DNA of 49,365 nt from Phocaeicola coprophilus DSM 18228 = JCM 13818 (GTDB lineage: Bacteria > Bacteroidota > Bacteroidia > Bacteroidales > Bacteroidaceae). The stretch covers positions 1 to 49,365 of the forward strand of contig NZ_EQ973648.1 of the NCBI RefSeq assembly GCF_000157915.1, read 5' to 3'. The notes beneath the pieces are model-generated. The model was not told where the DNA came from and did not search any database. It saw nothing but the letters and a program-made list of their open reading frames with translations. Shown here piece by piece: positions 26,351-34,196 of the stretch. The position numbers and the translations under genes are program-made. Position 1 is the stretch's first letter. Each line of letters opens with the position of its first letter.

Positions 26351-29300
26351 TGTCTTCTTCCGTTCCGTTGAAAGGAGCCGTCAGTTCGTCAATTAGTCTG
26401 GTATATCTGCTTCCGCATTGCTGGAGCCGCAGCCGGGCAGTCTGTGCGGTATGGAGGTAGCGTGTAATCGTTTTCTCCTCAACCGGCATGCCGCAGCGGA
26501 GAGCATTCTGGAGTCCGTCGCTTTGTGCATAGAGAATCCGTACCAGCTCTTCATCACAGGCCAGCAGCCGTTCCGGTGACAGGGTGAGATACCAGTCTGC
26601 ATATTGGGTCCGGTCGGTATACCAGTCCATCCAATGCCTGATTCCCATGGAAGTTTCTCCCAGCAGCTGGTAAAGTATGCCGATCCGGTCGGAGTAACCA
26701 TATTTGTCGGTCTGTACGGCGGGATTCCGGATCTCCTGGCAACAGCGGTCGAGCAGGCGGCGGGCCCGCAGGGTATCTCCTTGCTGATAAAGACATTCGG
26801 CAGTTTCCGTCATGATGCGTCGCAGGGAAAGTACCATCCGGATATTGGTTTCGTCCAGATACAGATCCGGGTCGTCCAGTCCTCCGTACCGGAATTTCTC
26901 CATCAGGTTCCGGTAAGTTTTGTCCGTATTGATGGCAGCTCCGGCAGCCACAGCATCGTAAGGTACGATGCGTTGTGCCAGTCCTTCCTGTACCAGATTG
27001 CGGCTGATGTCCAGATATTCCTCGATTCTCATCGTGGAGGCGACGTAGAGCGGGCGTTCCCAGTTGCACGAACTGATCAGATCAATCAGCATCAGGCTGG
27101 AGCGGGTCAGGTAGCCTCGTCCTTTCAGACGGATGATCATGGTATCGGGGATTTCTGTGCCTTCGGGAATCAGCATCCCTGAACGGCATACTGCCTCTTT
27201 GTCTACCGGGATATGGATTTCGTCCGTCGGAATACAGCGTAAGTCGGCTTTGTCGCTTGTAAGCCAGTGGCGGACAATGTTCTTCCATTCCCAGGGATCT
27301 TCCCCGAAAGGATTTTCATCAGGATGCTCCCGATAGAAAGTTTCAATTTGTTCTTTCAGGCGGATAGCAGTTCCGTTTTCATCCTGCCCGACAACAGGAT
27401 TTACGCTGACCGCATCATTCACTCCGTCCCGGTAATAAGCCCGCGGAATGGAGAAGGGAAGTCCGGGCGAGCTGTAGGCCGGACGTTTCATCTGGTCTGC
27501 ATACCAGCCTCCGCTCAGATACATCAGGTTGCAGACACGTGTATCGGTGCGTATGTTTTCCACTTCAGTGCTATACCACAATGGGAAGGTTTCGTTGTCA
27601 CCGTTGACAAACAGAACGGGGTTTCCTTTCTCCTGCAATGTGTACAGGTAATTCTGTCCCATGTCATGGCAGACCATTCTTCCGCTGCGGTCGTGGTCAT
27701 CCCATGTCTGGCTTGCCATTTGCAGGGGAATCAGGATTCCCACTATTCCGGCCAGAAGAACGGCAGCCGCCGGTTTCAGTTTCCGTTTCAGCAGAGCAGC
27801 AATGCCGGCAACTCCCATTCCGGTCCAGATGGCAAAGGCATAAAATGAACCGGCGTATGCATAGTCCCGTTCACGCGGCTGGGTGGGGGCCTGGTTCAGG
27901 TAAAGAATGATGGCCAGTCCGGTCATGAGAAACAATAGCAGGACGATGTTGAACTGCTGATTTCCTTTCTGTCCTTTTCGCAGCTGCCAGCAGATACCCA
28001 GTAAGCCCAGCAGCAAAGGAAGTCCGTAATATACGTTGCGTCCCTTGTTGTGTTTCTGCGAGTCGGGTAAAGCCTCCGGGGCACCGGTGAGATGCCGGTC
28101 GATGAAGGAAAAGCCGGTGATCCAGTTGCCGTGATCCGGTAGTCCGTTTCCCTGTACATCGTCCTGTCGGCCTACAAAGTTCCACAGGAAATAGCGGATA
28201 TACATAAAGTTGACCTGATAAGTCAGGAAATAACGGAGATTATCCCAGGCCGAGGGAATCTCTATGGAAGTCATTTCTCCGGAAGCCTTGTCATAATAGG
28301 TTACGGTTTTTCCCTGCATGGTTCCCAGCCAGCTCTTATAAGCATCGGCATACTGGTCGTTATACATACGGGGAAACCATACGCAGGTTTCCGGCTGATA
28401 TAGCGGTTTGAGTTTGTGTCCGGTTACTACATATTCGTGCCGGGTATTGTCAGCAGTCCAGTCTTTCCGCCGGTATTGCGGTTTTGTTTCCTGATAGTCG
28501 TAGCTGAGGTATCCGTCTTTTTCCTTGAGAGCCCGTGGAGAAGCGAAGGTCGGTCCGTACAGAAGCGGGGTGTCACCGTACTGTTCACGCCCCAGATAGT
28601 CTTTGAGCGTGAAAGGGTCTTCGGGCGATTGCTGGTCCATCGGCGTATTGGCGGCCGACCGGATCAGAATGACGGCATACGACGAATAACCGACGGTCAT
28701 CATCAGCAGACTGAAGCTTAGTACATGAAGTATGCGCCATGCAGCTCCTTCCGGATGTTGCCTGAGATAACGCCGGAGCAAAAAGAGACATCCGAAGGCA
28801 AGGATGGCTGAAAGCAGCACGGTAAAAAGAGTACTTCCCTGCATGGTGATGCCCAGCAGCAGGAGACTGAGCAGGAAAGTGAGGCTCATGCGCATCGGAT
28901 GACTGGAACGGATACTTTCGGCACAGCTCCAGATCAGGACTCCCATCAACAGCAGCACATAGAGCAGCATACCGGAGTTGTAGGCTGCATGAAGGCCGTT
29001 GACCAGAGCCAGTTCGAATTGTCCGGCCACTTTCATCACACCCGGAACAATACCATAAAGCACGAAGGCTACCAGCAGACAGGAAAGGAACAGGGCCAGT
29101 AAGGTACCTTTCAGGGTAGGCTGTTTCCATTTCCGGTAATAGAAGAGCAGTCCGGCAGCCGGAATGCAGAGTAGATTGAGCAGATGAACCCCGATGGACA
29201 GACCGATGAGATAGGCCAGCAGGATCAGCCAGCGGTCGCTTCGGGGAGAGTCGGCTTCTTCTTCCCAGCGCAACATCAGCCAGAATGCTACGGCCGTGAA

Positions 29301-29762
29301 GAAGGAAGAGAAGGCATAGACTTCACCTTCCACCGCGGAGAACCAGAAGGTATCACTGAACGTATAGACCAGCGCACCGGCAAATCCGCATCCCATGACC
29401 AGAAAGATCTGTTCGGGCCGCAGGTTTTCTCCGTCTCCGTTACCGGCAATCAGCTGCCGGGTGAGATGAGTGATGGTCCAGAACAGAAACAGGATGCAGC
29501 CGGCACTCAGCAGGGCATTCATGATATTAATAAGAAGAGCAATTTGTGCAGGATCTCCGGCCAGTTGGGAAATGACATTACCGGTCAGCATGAAGAACGG
29601 AGCACCGGGCGGATGACCGACTTCCAGTTTGGCTGCCGAAAGGATGAATTCCGGACAATCCCAGAAGCTGGCAGAAGGTTCTACTGTCAGCGTATAGGCG
29701 GTGGCGGCCAGGATAAAAGATATCCATCCGCACACACGGTTGATGGTTCGATAGGATCGCAT
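26340..29762 (-). CDS. DUF2723 family membrane protein (GT-C-like glycosyltransferase)
   Basis: A 1140-aa protein. I start it at the ATG at 29760-29762; the open frame also has TTG two codons upstream. The N-terminus has the DUF2723 hallmarks VEPSASFWDCPEFI and VGHPPGAPFFML, followed by many membrane helices over roughly residues 1-680. The rest is a soluble region without helices of membrane length, with Tyr/Arg-rich helical segments that may be TPR-like. DUF2723 proteins resemble GT-C mannosyltransferases (TMEM260-like) and in Bacteroidetes are suspected in protein or envelope glycosylation; activity is inferred. It has its own promoter and converges with the zinc-ribbon gene. Confidence 0.87.
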   Translation of the reverse strand: MRSYRTINRVCGWISFILAATAYTLTVEPSASFWDCPEFILSAAKLEVGHPPGAPFFMLTGNVISQLAGDPAQIALLINIMNALLSAGCILFLFWTITHLTRQLIAGNGDGENLRPEQIFLVMGCGFAGALVYTFSDTFWFSAVEGEVYAFSSFFTAVAFWLMLRWEEEADSPRSDRWLILLAYLIGLSIGVHLLNLLCIPAAGLLFYYRKWKQPTLKGTLLALFLSCLLVAFVLYGIVPGVMKVAGQFELALVNGLHAAYNSGMLLYVLLLMGVLIWSCAESIRSSHPMRMSLTFLLSLLLLGITMQGSTLFTVLLSAILAFGCLFLLRRYLRQHPEGAAWRILHVLSFSLLMMTVGYSSYAVILIRSAANTPMDQQSPEDPFTLKDYLGREQYGDTPLLYGPTFASPRALKEKDGYLSYDYQETKPQYRRKDWTADNTRHEYVVTGHKLKPLYQPETCVWFPRMYNDQYADAYKSWLGTMQGKTVTYYDKASGEMTSIEIPSAWDNLRYFLTYQVNFMYIRYFLWNFVGRQDDVQGNGLPDHGNWITGFSFIDRHLTGAPEALPDSQKHNKGRNVYYGLPLLLGLLGICWQLRKGQKGNQQFNIVLLLFLMTGLAIILYLNQAPTQPRERDYAYAGSFYAFAIWTGMGVAGIAALLKRKLKPAAAVLLAGIVGILIPLQMASQTWDDHDRSGRMVCHDMGQNYLYTLQEKGNPVLFVNGDNETFPLWYSTEVENIRTDTRVCNLMYLSGGWYADQMKRPAYSSPGLPFSIPRAYYRDGVNDAVSVNPVVGQDENGTAIRLKEQIETFYREHPDENPFGEDPWEWKNIVRHWLTSDKADLRCIPTDEIHIPVDKEAVCRSGMLIPEGTEIPDTMIIRLKGRGYLTRSSLMLIDLISSCNWERPLYVASTMRIEEYLDISRNLVQEGLAQRIVPYDAVAAGAAINTDKTYRNLMEKFRYGGLDDPDLYLDETNIRMVLSLRRIMTETAECLYQQGDTLRARRLLDRCCQEIRNPAVQTDKYGYSDRIGILYQLLGETSMGIRHWMDWYTDRTQYADWYLTLSPERLLACDEELVRILYAQSDGLQNALRCGMPVEEKTITRYLHTAQTARLRLQQCGSRYTRLIDELTAPFNGTEEDTIH

Positions 29763-29786
29763 AATCAATCAGTTTGGTTTATGCGA

Positions 29787-29818
29787 CAAAGTTACTCCGG
29801 ATTGAAGAGACACTCAAG
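29787..29818 (-). promoter_or_regulatory. Promoter of the DUF2723 gene
   Basis: On the minus strand CTTG (plus 29815-29818) is separated by 20 bp from TAACTTTG (plus 29787-29794), an exact TAnnTTTG. The leader is about 20 nt. A perfect 7-1-7 palindrome lies 43 bp further upstream at 29862-29876. Confidence 0.55.
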
Positions 29819-29861
29819 CAAGGGATGCGGACATTTAATGAGTCCGTTATCTTTTTCTACT

Positions 29862-29876
29862 TATTGATAATCAATA
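29862..29876. promoter_or_regulatory. 15-bp palindrome, possible operator
   Basis: TATTGAT-A-ATCAATA is a perfect 7-1-7 inverted repeat between the TPR-HTH gene and the DUF2723 promoter. Its size fits a dimeric regulator site. The bound protein is unknown. Confidence 0.4.
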
Positions 29877-29907
29877 GGTAATGTCTGAACTGTCAAGGAC
29901 GGGCATG

Positions 29908-29921
29908 CGGACATTTGTCCG
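29908..29921 (-). terminator. Short hairpin after the TPR-HTH gene
   Basis: CGGACA-TT-TGTCCG is a perfect inverted repeat 5 bp past the stop codon. A related copy (CGGAC/GTCCG, 29828-29846) lies 80 bp further on. Neither has a good U tract on the minus strand, so termination is uncertain. Confidence 0.35.
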
Positions 29922-29926
29922 TTTCC

Positions 29927-31210
29927 CTATCCGCAGGAGGCTGCTTCTCTGCAGGATGCTGATGGTAATTCAGCTTCCATTTTCTTCTGGATTCGGAACT
30001 TGGCCTTCGTGACAGATCCCGGTGAGATTCCGTAGAATATGGCCATTTGTCCGGTTGTGAATCCCAGGCGCATGAGGTAACAAAGTTTCCGGTCACGTCC
30101 GGTCAGTCCTTTTATTTTCCGGATCGTCTGAGAATATCCGTCATAGAGAATATCCATGAAACCAATCAGAACCTGCCAGTCCTCCTCGCTGGAGACAGGC
30201 ATGAAAGCCGGTTTGTTTTTCATCCGGTTCAACAGCTCCACGGCTTTCAGACTGTTTTCGGAAAGCAGTAACTGTTCCCGGTTACGGAGAGACTGCTCCT
30301 TTTCCCGCATCTGCTGTTCCTGTTGCAGGTAGTACGCCAGTTCTTCGTGGAGCAGGCGGTTTTCTTCGAGCGAAGCGTGGCTTTCTTCCAGCGTCCGTTG
30401 CAGTTCCCGGATATGTGTATGGCTGTTGAAAAGTTCGGTCTGGTAGTTTTCGATTTTCTTCCGGTTTTCGTCCAGCAGACTTTTGAACCACTGGATTTCT
30501 TTTTCCCGGCGTTGTTCTTCGTGCTTTTTGCGGCGGTAGGTGATGAACAGCAGGGTGAGCAGAAGCAAGATGATTCCCAGTCCGACAGACAGATGAGTCA
30601 GTCTTTCATTCCGGATCCGTTCAGCCTGCAGCTGAGCCTTTTGCTGTTTGTAGCGTGCCTCCCAGTTCAGCAATTGCTCACGCTCGTACAGTGAACAGAT
30701 GGAATCTTTCTGTTCGGCAAGGATTGATGAAGTCAGCCGGGTGCTTTCGGAAAGAAGGCGGGAAAGGTTGTTTTTGCTTGCAATCTGCTGGCTGAGTTCC
30801 TTAAAATAGCGGGCGGTGTCTCCCTGATTCAATAAAGTATAGTCGAGGCTGAGCCGGCTGGTCGTTTCGTACAGAAGCCGATGATCTTCCGTACGTTGCG
30901 CAAGGTTGTAGCCTTTCCGATGGTTTTCAACAGCCTTCTCATAAAGGCCGTACCGGAAAAGCAGATCGCCTAACTGATTGTATGTATTGGCTTTTAACAC
31001 TGTATCCCGTTCTTCTCCCAGCAGATCCAGGGCATCCCAGTAGCAGATCAGTGCCTGTTTGACCTTGTTTTCCTGTTCAAACCGTTTGCCGTCCTGCAGT
31101 AGCTGATGTACCTGGGTGGCAGTATTTTTACCGGAAGAACTTTCCTGCGGCGCACAGGAAGTAATTGTGATTGTCCATAACAGGAAAAACAAGTAAGGAA
31201 GGATTTTCAT
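29927..31210 (-). CDS. TPR-containing membrane-spanning regulator with C-terminal HTH
   Basis: I start this at the ATG at 31208-31210 (427 aa). An N-terminal signal with lipobox-like TITSC (C19) is followed by TPR-like helices (residues 35-150), one strong membrane helix (206-224), a charged coiled coil (225-330) and a LuxR/GerE-like HTH (369-411: LTGRDRKLCYLMRLGFTTG, then ISPGSVTKAKFRIQKKM). The layout puts the TPR domain in the periplasm and the HTH in the cytoplasm, a one-component sensor-regulator plan seen in Bacteroidetes. Whether the first 19 residues are cleaved and lipidated is unsure, because the protein also has an internal anchor. Target genes unknown; DUF2723 is the nearest candidate. 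Confidence 0.8.
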   Translation of the reverse strand: MKILPYLFFLLWTITITSCAPQESSSGKNTATQVHQLLQDGKRFEQENKVKQALICYWDALDLLGEERDTVLKANTYNQLGDLLFRYGLYEKAVENHRKGYNLAQRTEDHRLLYETTSRLSLDYTLLNQGDTARYFKELSQQIASKNNLSRLLSESTRLTSSILAEQKDSICSLYEREQLLNWEARYKQQKAQLQAERIRNERLTHLSVGLGIILLLLTLLFITYRRKKHEEQRREKEIQWFKSLLDENRKKIENYQTELFNSHTHIRELQRTLEESHASLEENRLLHEELAYYLQQEQQMREKEQSLRNREQLLLSENSLKAVELLNRMKNKPAFMPVSSEEDWQVLIGFMDILYDGYSQTIRKIKGLTGRDRKLCYLMRLGFTTGQMAIFYGISPGSVTKAKFRIQKKMEAELPSASCREAASCG

Positions 31211-31231
31211 GGTAATTGTTTTAATTCCGAA

Positions 31232-31239
31232 CAAAATTA
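31232..31239 (-). promoter_or_regulatory. -7 box for the TPR-HTH gene
   Basis: The minus strand reads TAATTTTG, an exact TAnnTTTG, 22 bp before the chosen ATG. That fits the ATG at 31210 and argues against the upstream TTG at 31234, which would overlap the promoter. No clear -33. Confidence 0.45.
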
Positions 31240-31293
31240 GAAAAAAATCGGAATATCCGGACTTTAAATCAGTTGGAATCTGTTGTTAAAGTT

Positions 31294-31334
31294 CAGGCGA
31301 AGATCCCCCTGTAACAACGGGACATCTTCGCCTG
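31294..31334 (-). terminator. Hairpin terminator after the GH2 gene
   Basis: An 11-bp perfect stem CAGGCGAAGAT/ATCTTCGCCTG (31294-31304 with 31324-31334) lies 16 bp past the GH2 stop codon. On the minus strand it is followed by AACTTTAACA, only a weak U-rich tail. Confidence 0.5.
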
Positions 31335-31350
31335 GGCATCATGGAAAGAT

Positions 31351-34036
31351 TTATTCAAAATCACTTTGCTGCTTCTCCACCTCTTTCAGTTTCAGACGGT
31401 TCAGCTCCTGCTGTAGCTGGTGGATCCGCTTTTCACAGTCGGATGTGCCAACGGACGTACTGGCAGAATTGCGTACATCTTTTGTTTCAGCTTCCCTGAC
31501 TTCTTCCGGATTGGCAATGAGCGGATGAGCCGCCTTACGGGTCGGAATGATCAGTTCAGCCGATACGGGGGTATGTTTCCCTTGCCATACCACGGACGCA
31601 CGCACTTTGATCTCTCCGGGAGTAGTCGTTGTGCGAACCAGTACAGGAGCTGTTCCCCACAAAACAGGACGCGGATTGGTAAAGGTTTCTTCATTGGCAA
31701 TTAACTGGCCCGGACCTTCGATTTCAAACTGAATTTCATAATTGTTCAGGCGTTTGATATTTCCGTTATCGTCGCTGACTGCTGCGATTACCGTTACGAT
31801 ATCGGAACCATCGGCTGTGGCCTGTGCCTGTTCATCGTCTGCCCATAACAGGAGTTTGGAAGGACGGCGTGAAGGCATAACCTTATGAGTAGCCACTACC
31901 TTTCCGTCGATCAGCCCTTCTGCAAGCAGATAAGAATCGGCATGCTTCCGGTCGCGTGCCAACTGTTTGTCATGCATCACATCGAATACATCCTTGAACG
32001 CAATAATGGGTGAGGGCATTCCTTCCTTGGTCTGCGGCTTGTGGTAAGTTTGTGTCTGGCCATCTTTGCAGAAAGTCAGGCGGACTTCTTCGCAATTGCT
32101 GTAGACTGTGACATCTTTGGGCGAGAAAGGAGTCATCGCATTGGCAATGTACACCATCGGTCCGTTGTCGGCAATCAGTTCCGGATTTTTTTTGAGCCGG
32201 TCTTTGAGAGCAGAACATATAATAGGAAAGTTTAGGCTGGCGGAAAGCATCCATGATTCCTCCGTAGAACGGATCGGGATGATATCCCCGCTGATGGTCG
32301 AAAGAATGCCAGAGACATCCGCCGACATGCTGTCTCGGATTGCGGTAAAGAACATCGTAGCATGTGTATGGATAATCTGTTTTGGCATATCCTTGTGCCT
32401 GGACGAGCATCGGTACTTCTCCCCATCCCCGGTTGACACGGCTGGGAGAGTTATGGGAGTTCCAGTCGTCTACATTGTCTCCCCATTCCCGGGTGAAATA
32501 ACTGATATTGGGATCGAGTTTATCTGTATTGAATGCCCCTCCCATGCCGTTTAGCGGGTGAGTAAACTGAACCGGGAAGTATTCGTGTCCCAAAGCCGTG
32601 ACATCACATCCGGCATAACAATATGGATAAGGGTATTCTTCTTTGAGGATATTGACTACATTCTTGGCGAATTCTGCCGGATACCAGGTTTCATTCAGAA
32701 TCGGTTCCCACATCCATACCGAAGGATGGTTGCGGTCACGGCGAACCATGTTCCGGATGTCGCTGTATACCCGTTCGGCAAAAATCGGAGCTTCGTTCCA
32801 GAACTGCCATCCCGGAGTATTGACGATGACGAAAAGTCCCAGTTCGTCACAAGCATCCATGAAGGCCGGATCCTGCGGATAATGGGCATTCCGGATGACA
32901 CGTAAACCGGCGTCACGCAATTTCTTGGCATCTCGCCAGTGAAGACTGTTGGACAAGGCATTGCCGATTATGGCAAAGTCCTGGTGACGGTTTGCTCCGA
33001 TCAGAGGTTCCGGATAAGGTTTTCCGTTTAACCAGAATCCGTCTTTTCCTTTGAATTCAATGCTTCGGATACCGATACGGCGACTGTATCCGTCTGTCAC
33101 ATGACCGTTCTTGTCTTTTACATAGACACGCAGCGAGTAAAGGTACGGAGAGTCGGGTGACCACAGGTGAGGATTTTCTACCTGAGTCTGGACAGAAAAC
33201 TGACGTGCCTTTCCTTTGCCGACGGACAAGCTTTTTTCCTGCGTAAATATCTGTTTCCCTTCCCGGTCCCATAATTCATAGACCAGTTTTCCGTTGAAGG
33301 ACTTTCCGGATTCGTTACGGATGTGTGCATCCATTCTGATTTTTGCAGACTGGTCAGATACCTGGTCGTAAGAAACGAAAAGTCCTCCTCCTGCTGTTTC
33401 ATTTTCATAGTTGGGATCAGTGATGTACACATCATTGTGTGCAATCATCCAGCAATCCCGGTAAATACCGCCGAAGTAAGCAAAATCGAGCATGTCCTGA
33501 GTCTTTCCCGGCGGATAAGACGGGTCGTCACTATTGTCGGCCCATACGGTGATAATATTGTCTTCACCATATTTCAAAGCTGAGGTAACATCTACGATTA
33601 CCGGCAGAAATCCTCCAAAATGTTCTTTGAGGAGTTTTCCATTCACCCAGACTTTTGATTTGCCCATGATGGCTTCGAAGTGAAGGAAAAGCTTTTTTCC
33701 TTTCCAGGATGTTTCGGGAGTAAAGTGTTTCCGGTACCAGACTTCTCCTTGATAGTTGATGCATCCGCTGGCTTCGGCAGGCAGGTATTCTATTCCGTCG
33801 GGCAGTGATACAACGTTCCATTCCCGGTCGTTGTAGTCTGTTTGTTCAGCTCCTTCTGCTGCTCCTTTGTGAAAGCGCCATCCGGGATTCATGCTATAAA
33901 CGGTTCGTCCGGTATTCGGCAGCTCATAGAAACCCGCAGTAGAATAAGTTGGCTGATAGTCAGCTCGGGCTGTCAGGGTAAGGAAAGCCCATAAACAGAC
34001 TGTCAGTAATTTCCATGAAACAAAATGTGATTTCAT
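31351..34036 (-). pseudogene. Glycoside hydrolase family 2 enzyme, frameshifted at an A8 tract
   Basis: Two overlapping reading frames make one GH2 protein of about 894 aa: 31970-34036 (N-terminal) and 31351-32190 (C-terminal). A signal peptide (LTARA/DY) indicates export. Residues 40-330 form the sugar-binding and Ig-like domains. The TIM barrel has acid/base E449 in EPILNET and nucleophile E517 in FTREWGD, both upstream of the break. The frame shifts at eight A residues (plus strand T8, 32186-32193); with seven the protein would read straight through as PAQKNPELIADNG. Without a correction a 73-residue wrong tail replaces the C-terminal beta domains and a final coiled coil. A sequencing error, a slippage-prone phase-variable gene or a true pseudogene all fit. 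Beta-galactosidase-like; substrate unknown. Confidence 0.8.
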
Positions 34037-34073
34037 AAGCAATAGGGGTTAATAAGAGAATGTTTTTTATTTT

Positions 34074-34081
34074 CAAAAGTA
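34074..34081 (-). promoter_or_regulatory. -7 box for the GH2 gene
   Basis: The minus strand reads TACTTTTG, an exact TAnnTTTG, 38 bp before the GH2 ATG. No clear -33 box at standard spacing. Confidence 0.45.
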
Positions 34082-34120
34082 ATAGATTAATATGAATATA
34101 TTCGCGTTTTTAGTTTTTTT

Positions 34121-34173
34121 ATAGTTCAGGCGGTAAGTTACTTATTAAAAAAGTAGCTTACCGCCTGAACTAT
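34121..34173 (-). terminator. 17-bp hairpin between the TonB receptor and GH2 genes
   Basis: A perfect 17-bp inverted repeat (34121-34137 with 34157-34173) lies 24 bp past the TonB-receptor stop codon. On the minus strand its loop contains six U residues and the stem is followed by an A-rich, not U-rich, stretch. It probably ends or stabilises the receptor mRNA, but it is not a standard terminator. Confidence 0.5.
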
Positions 34174-34196
34174 AGTTGAATTAGGATAAAAGCAGA

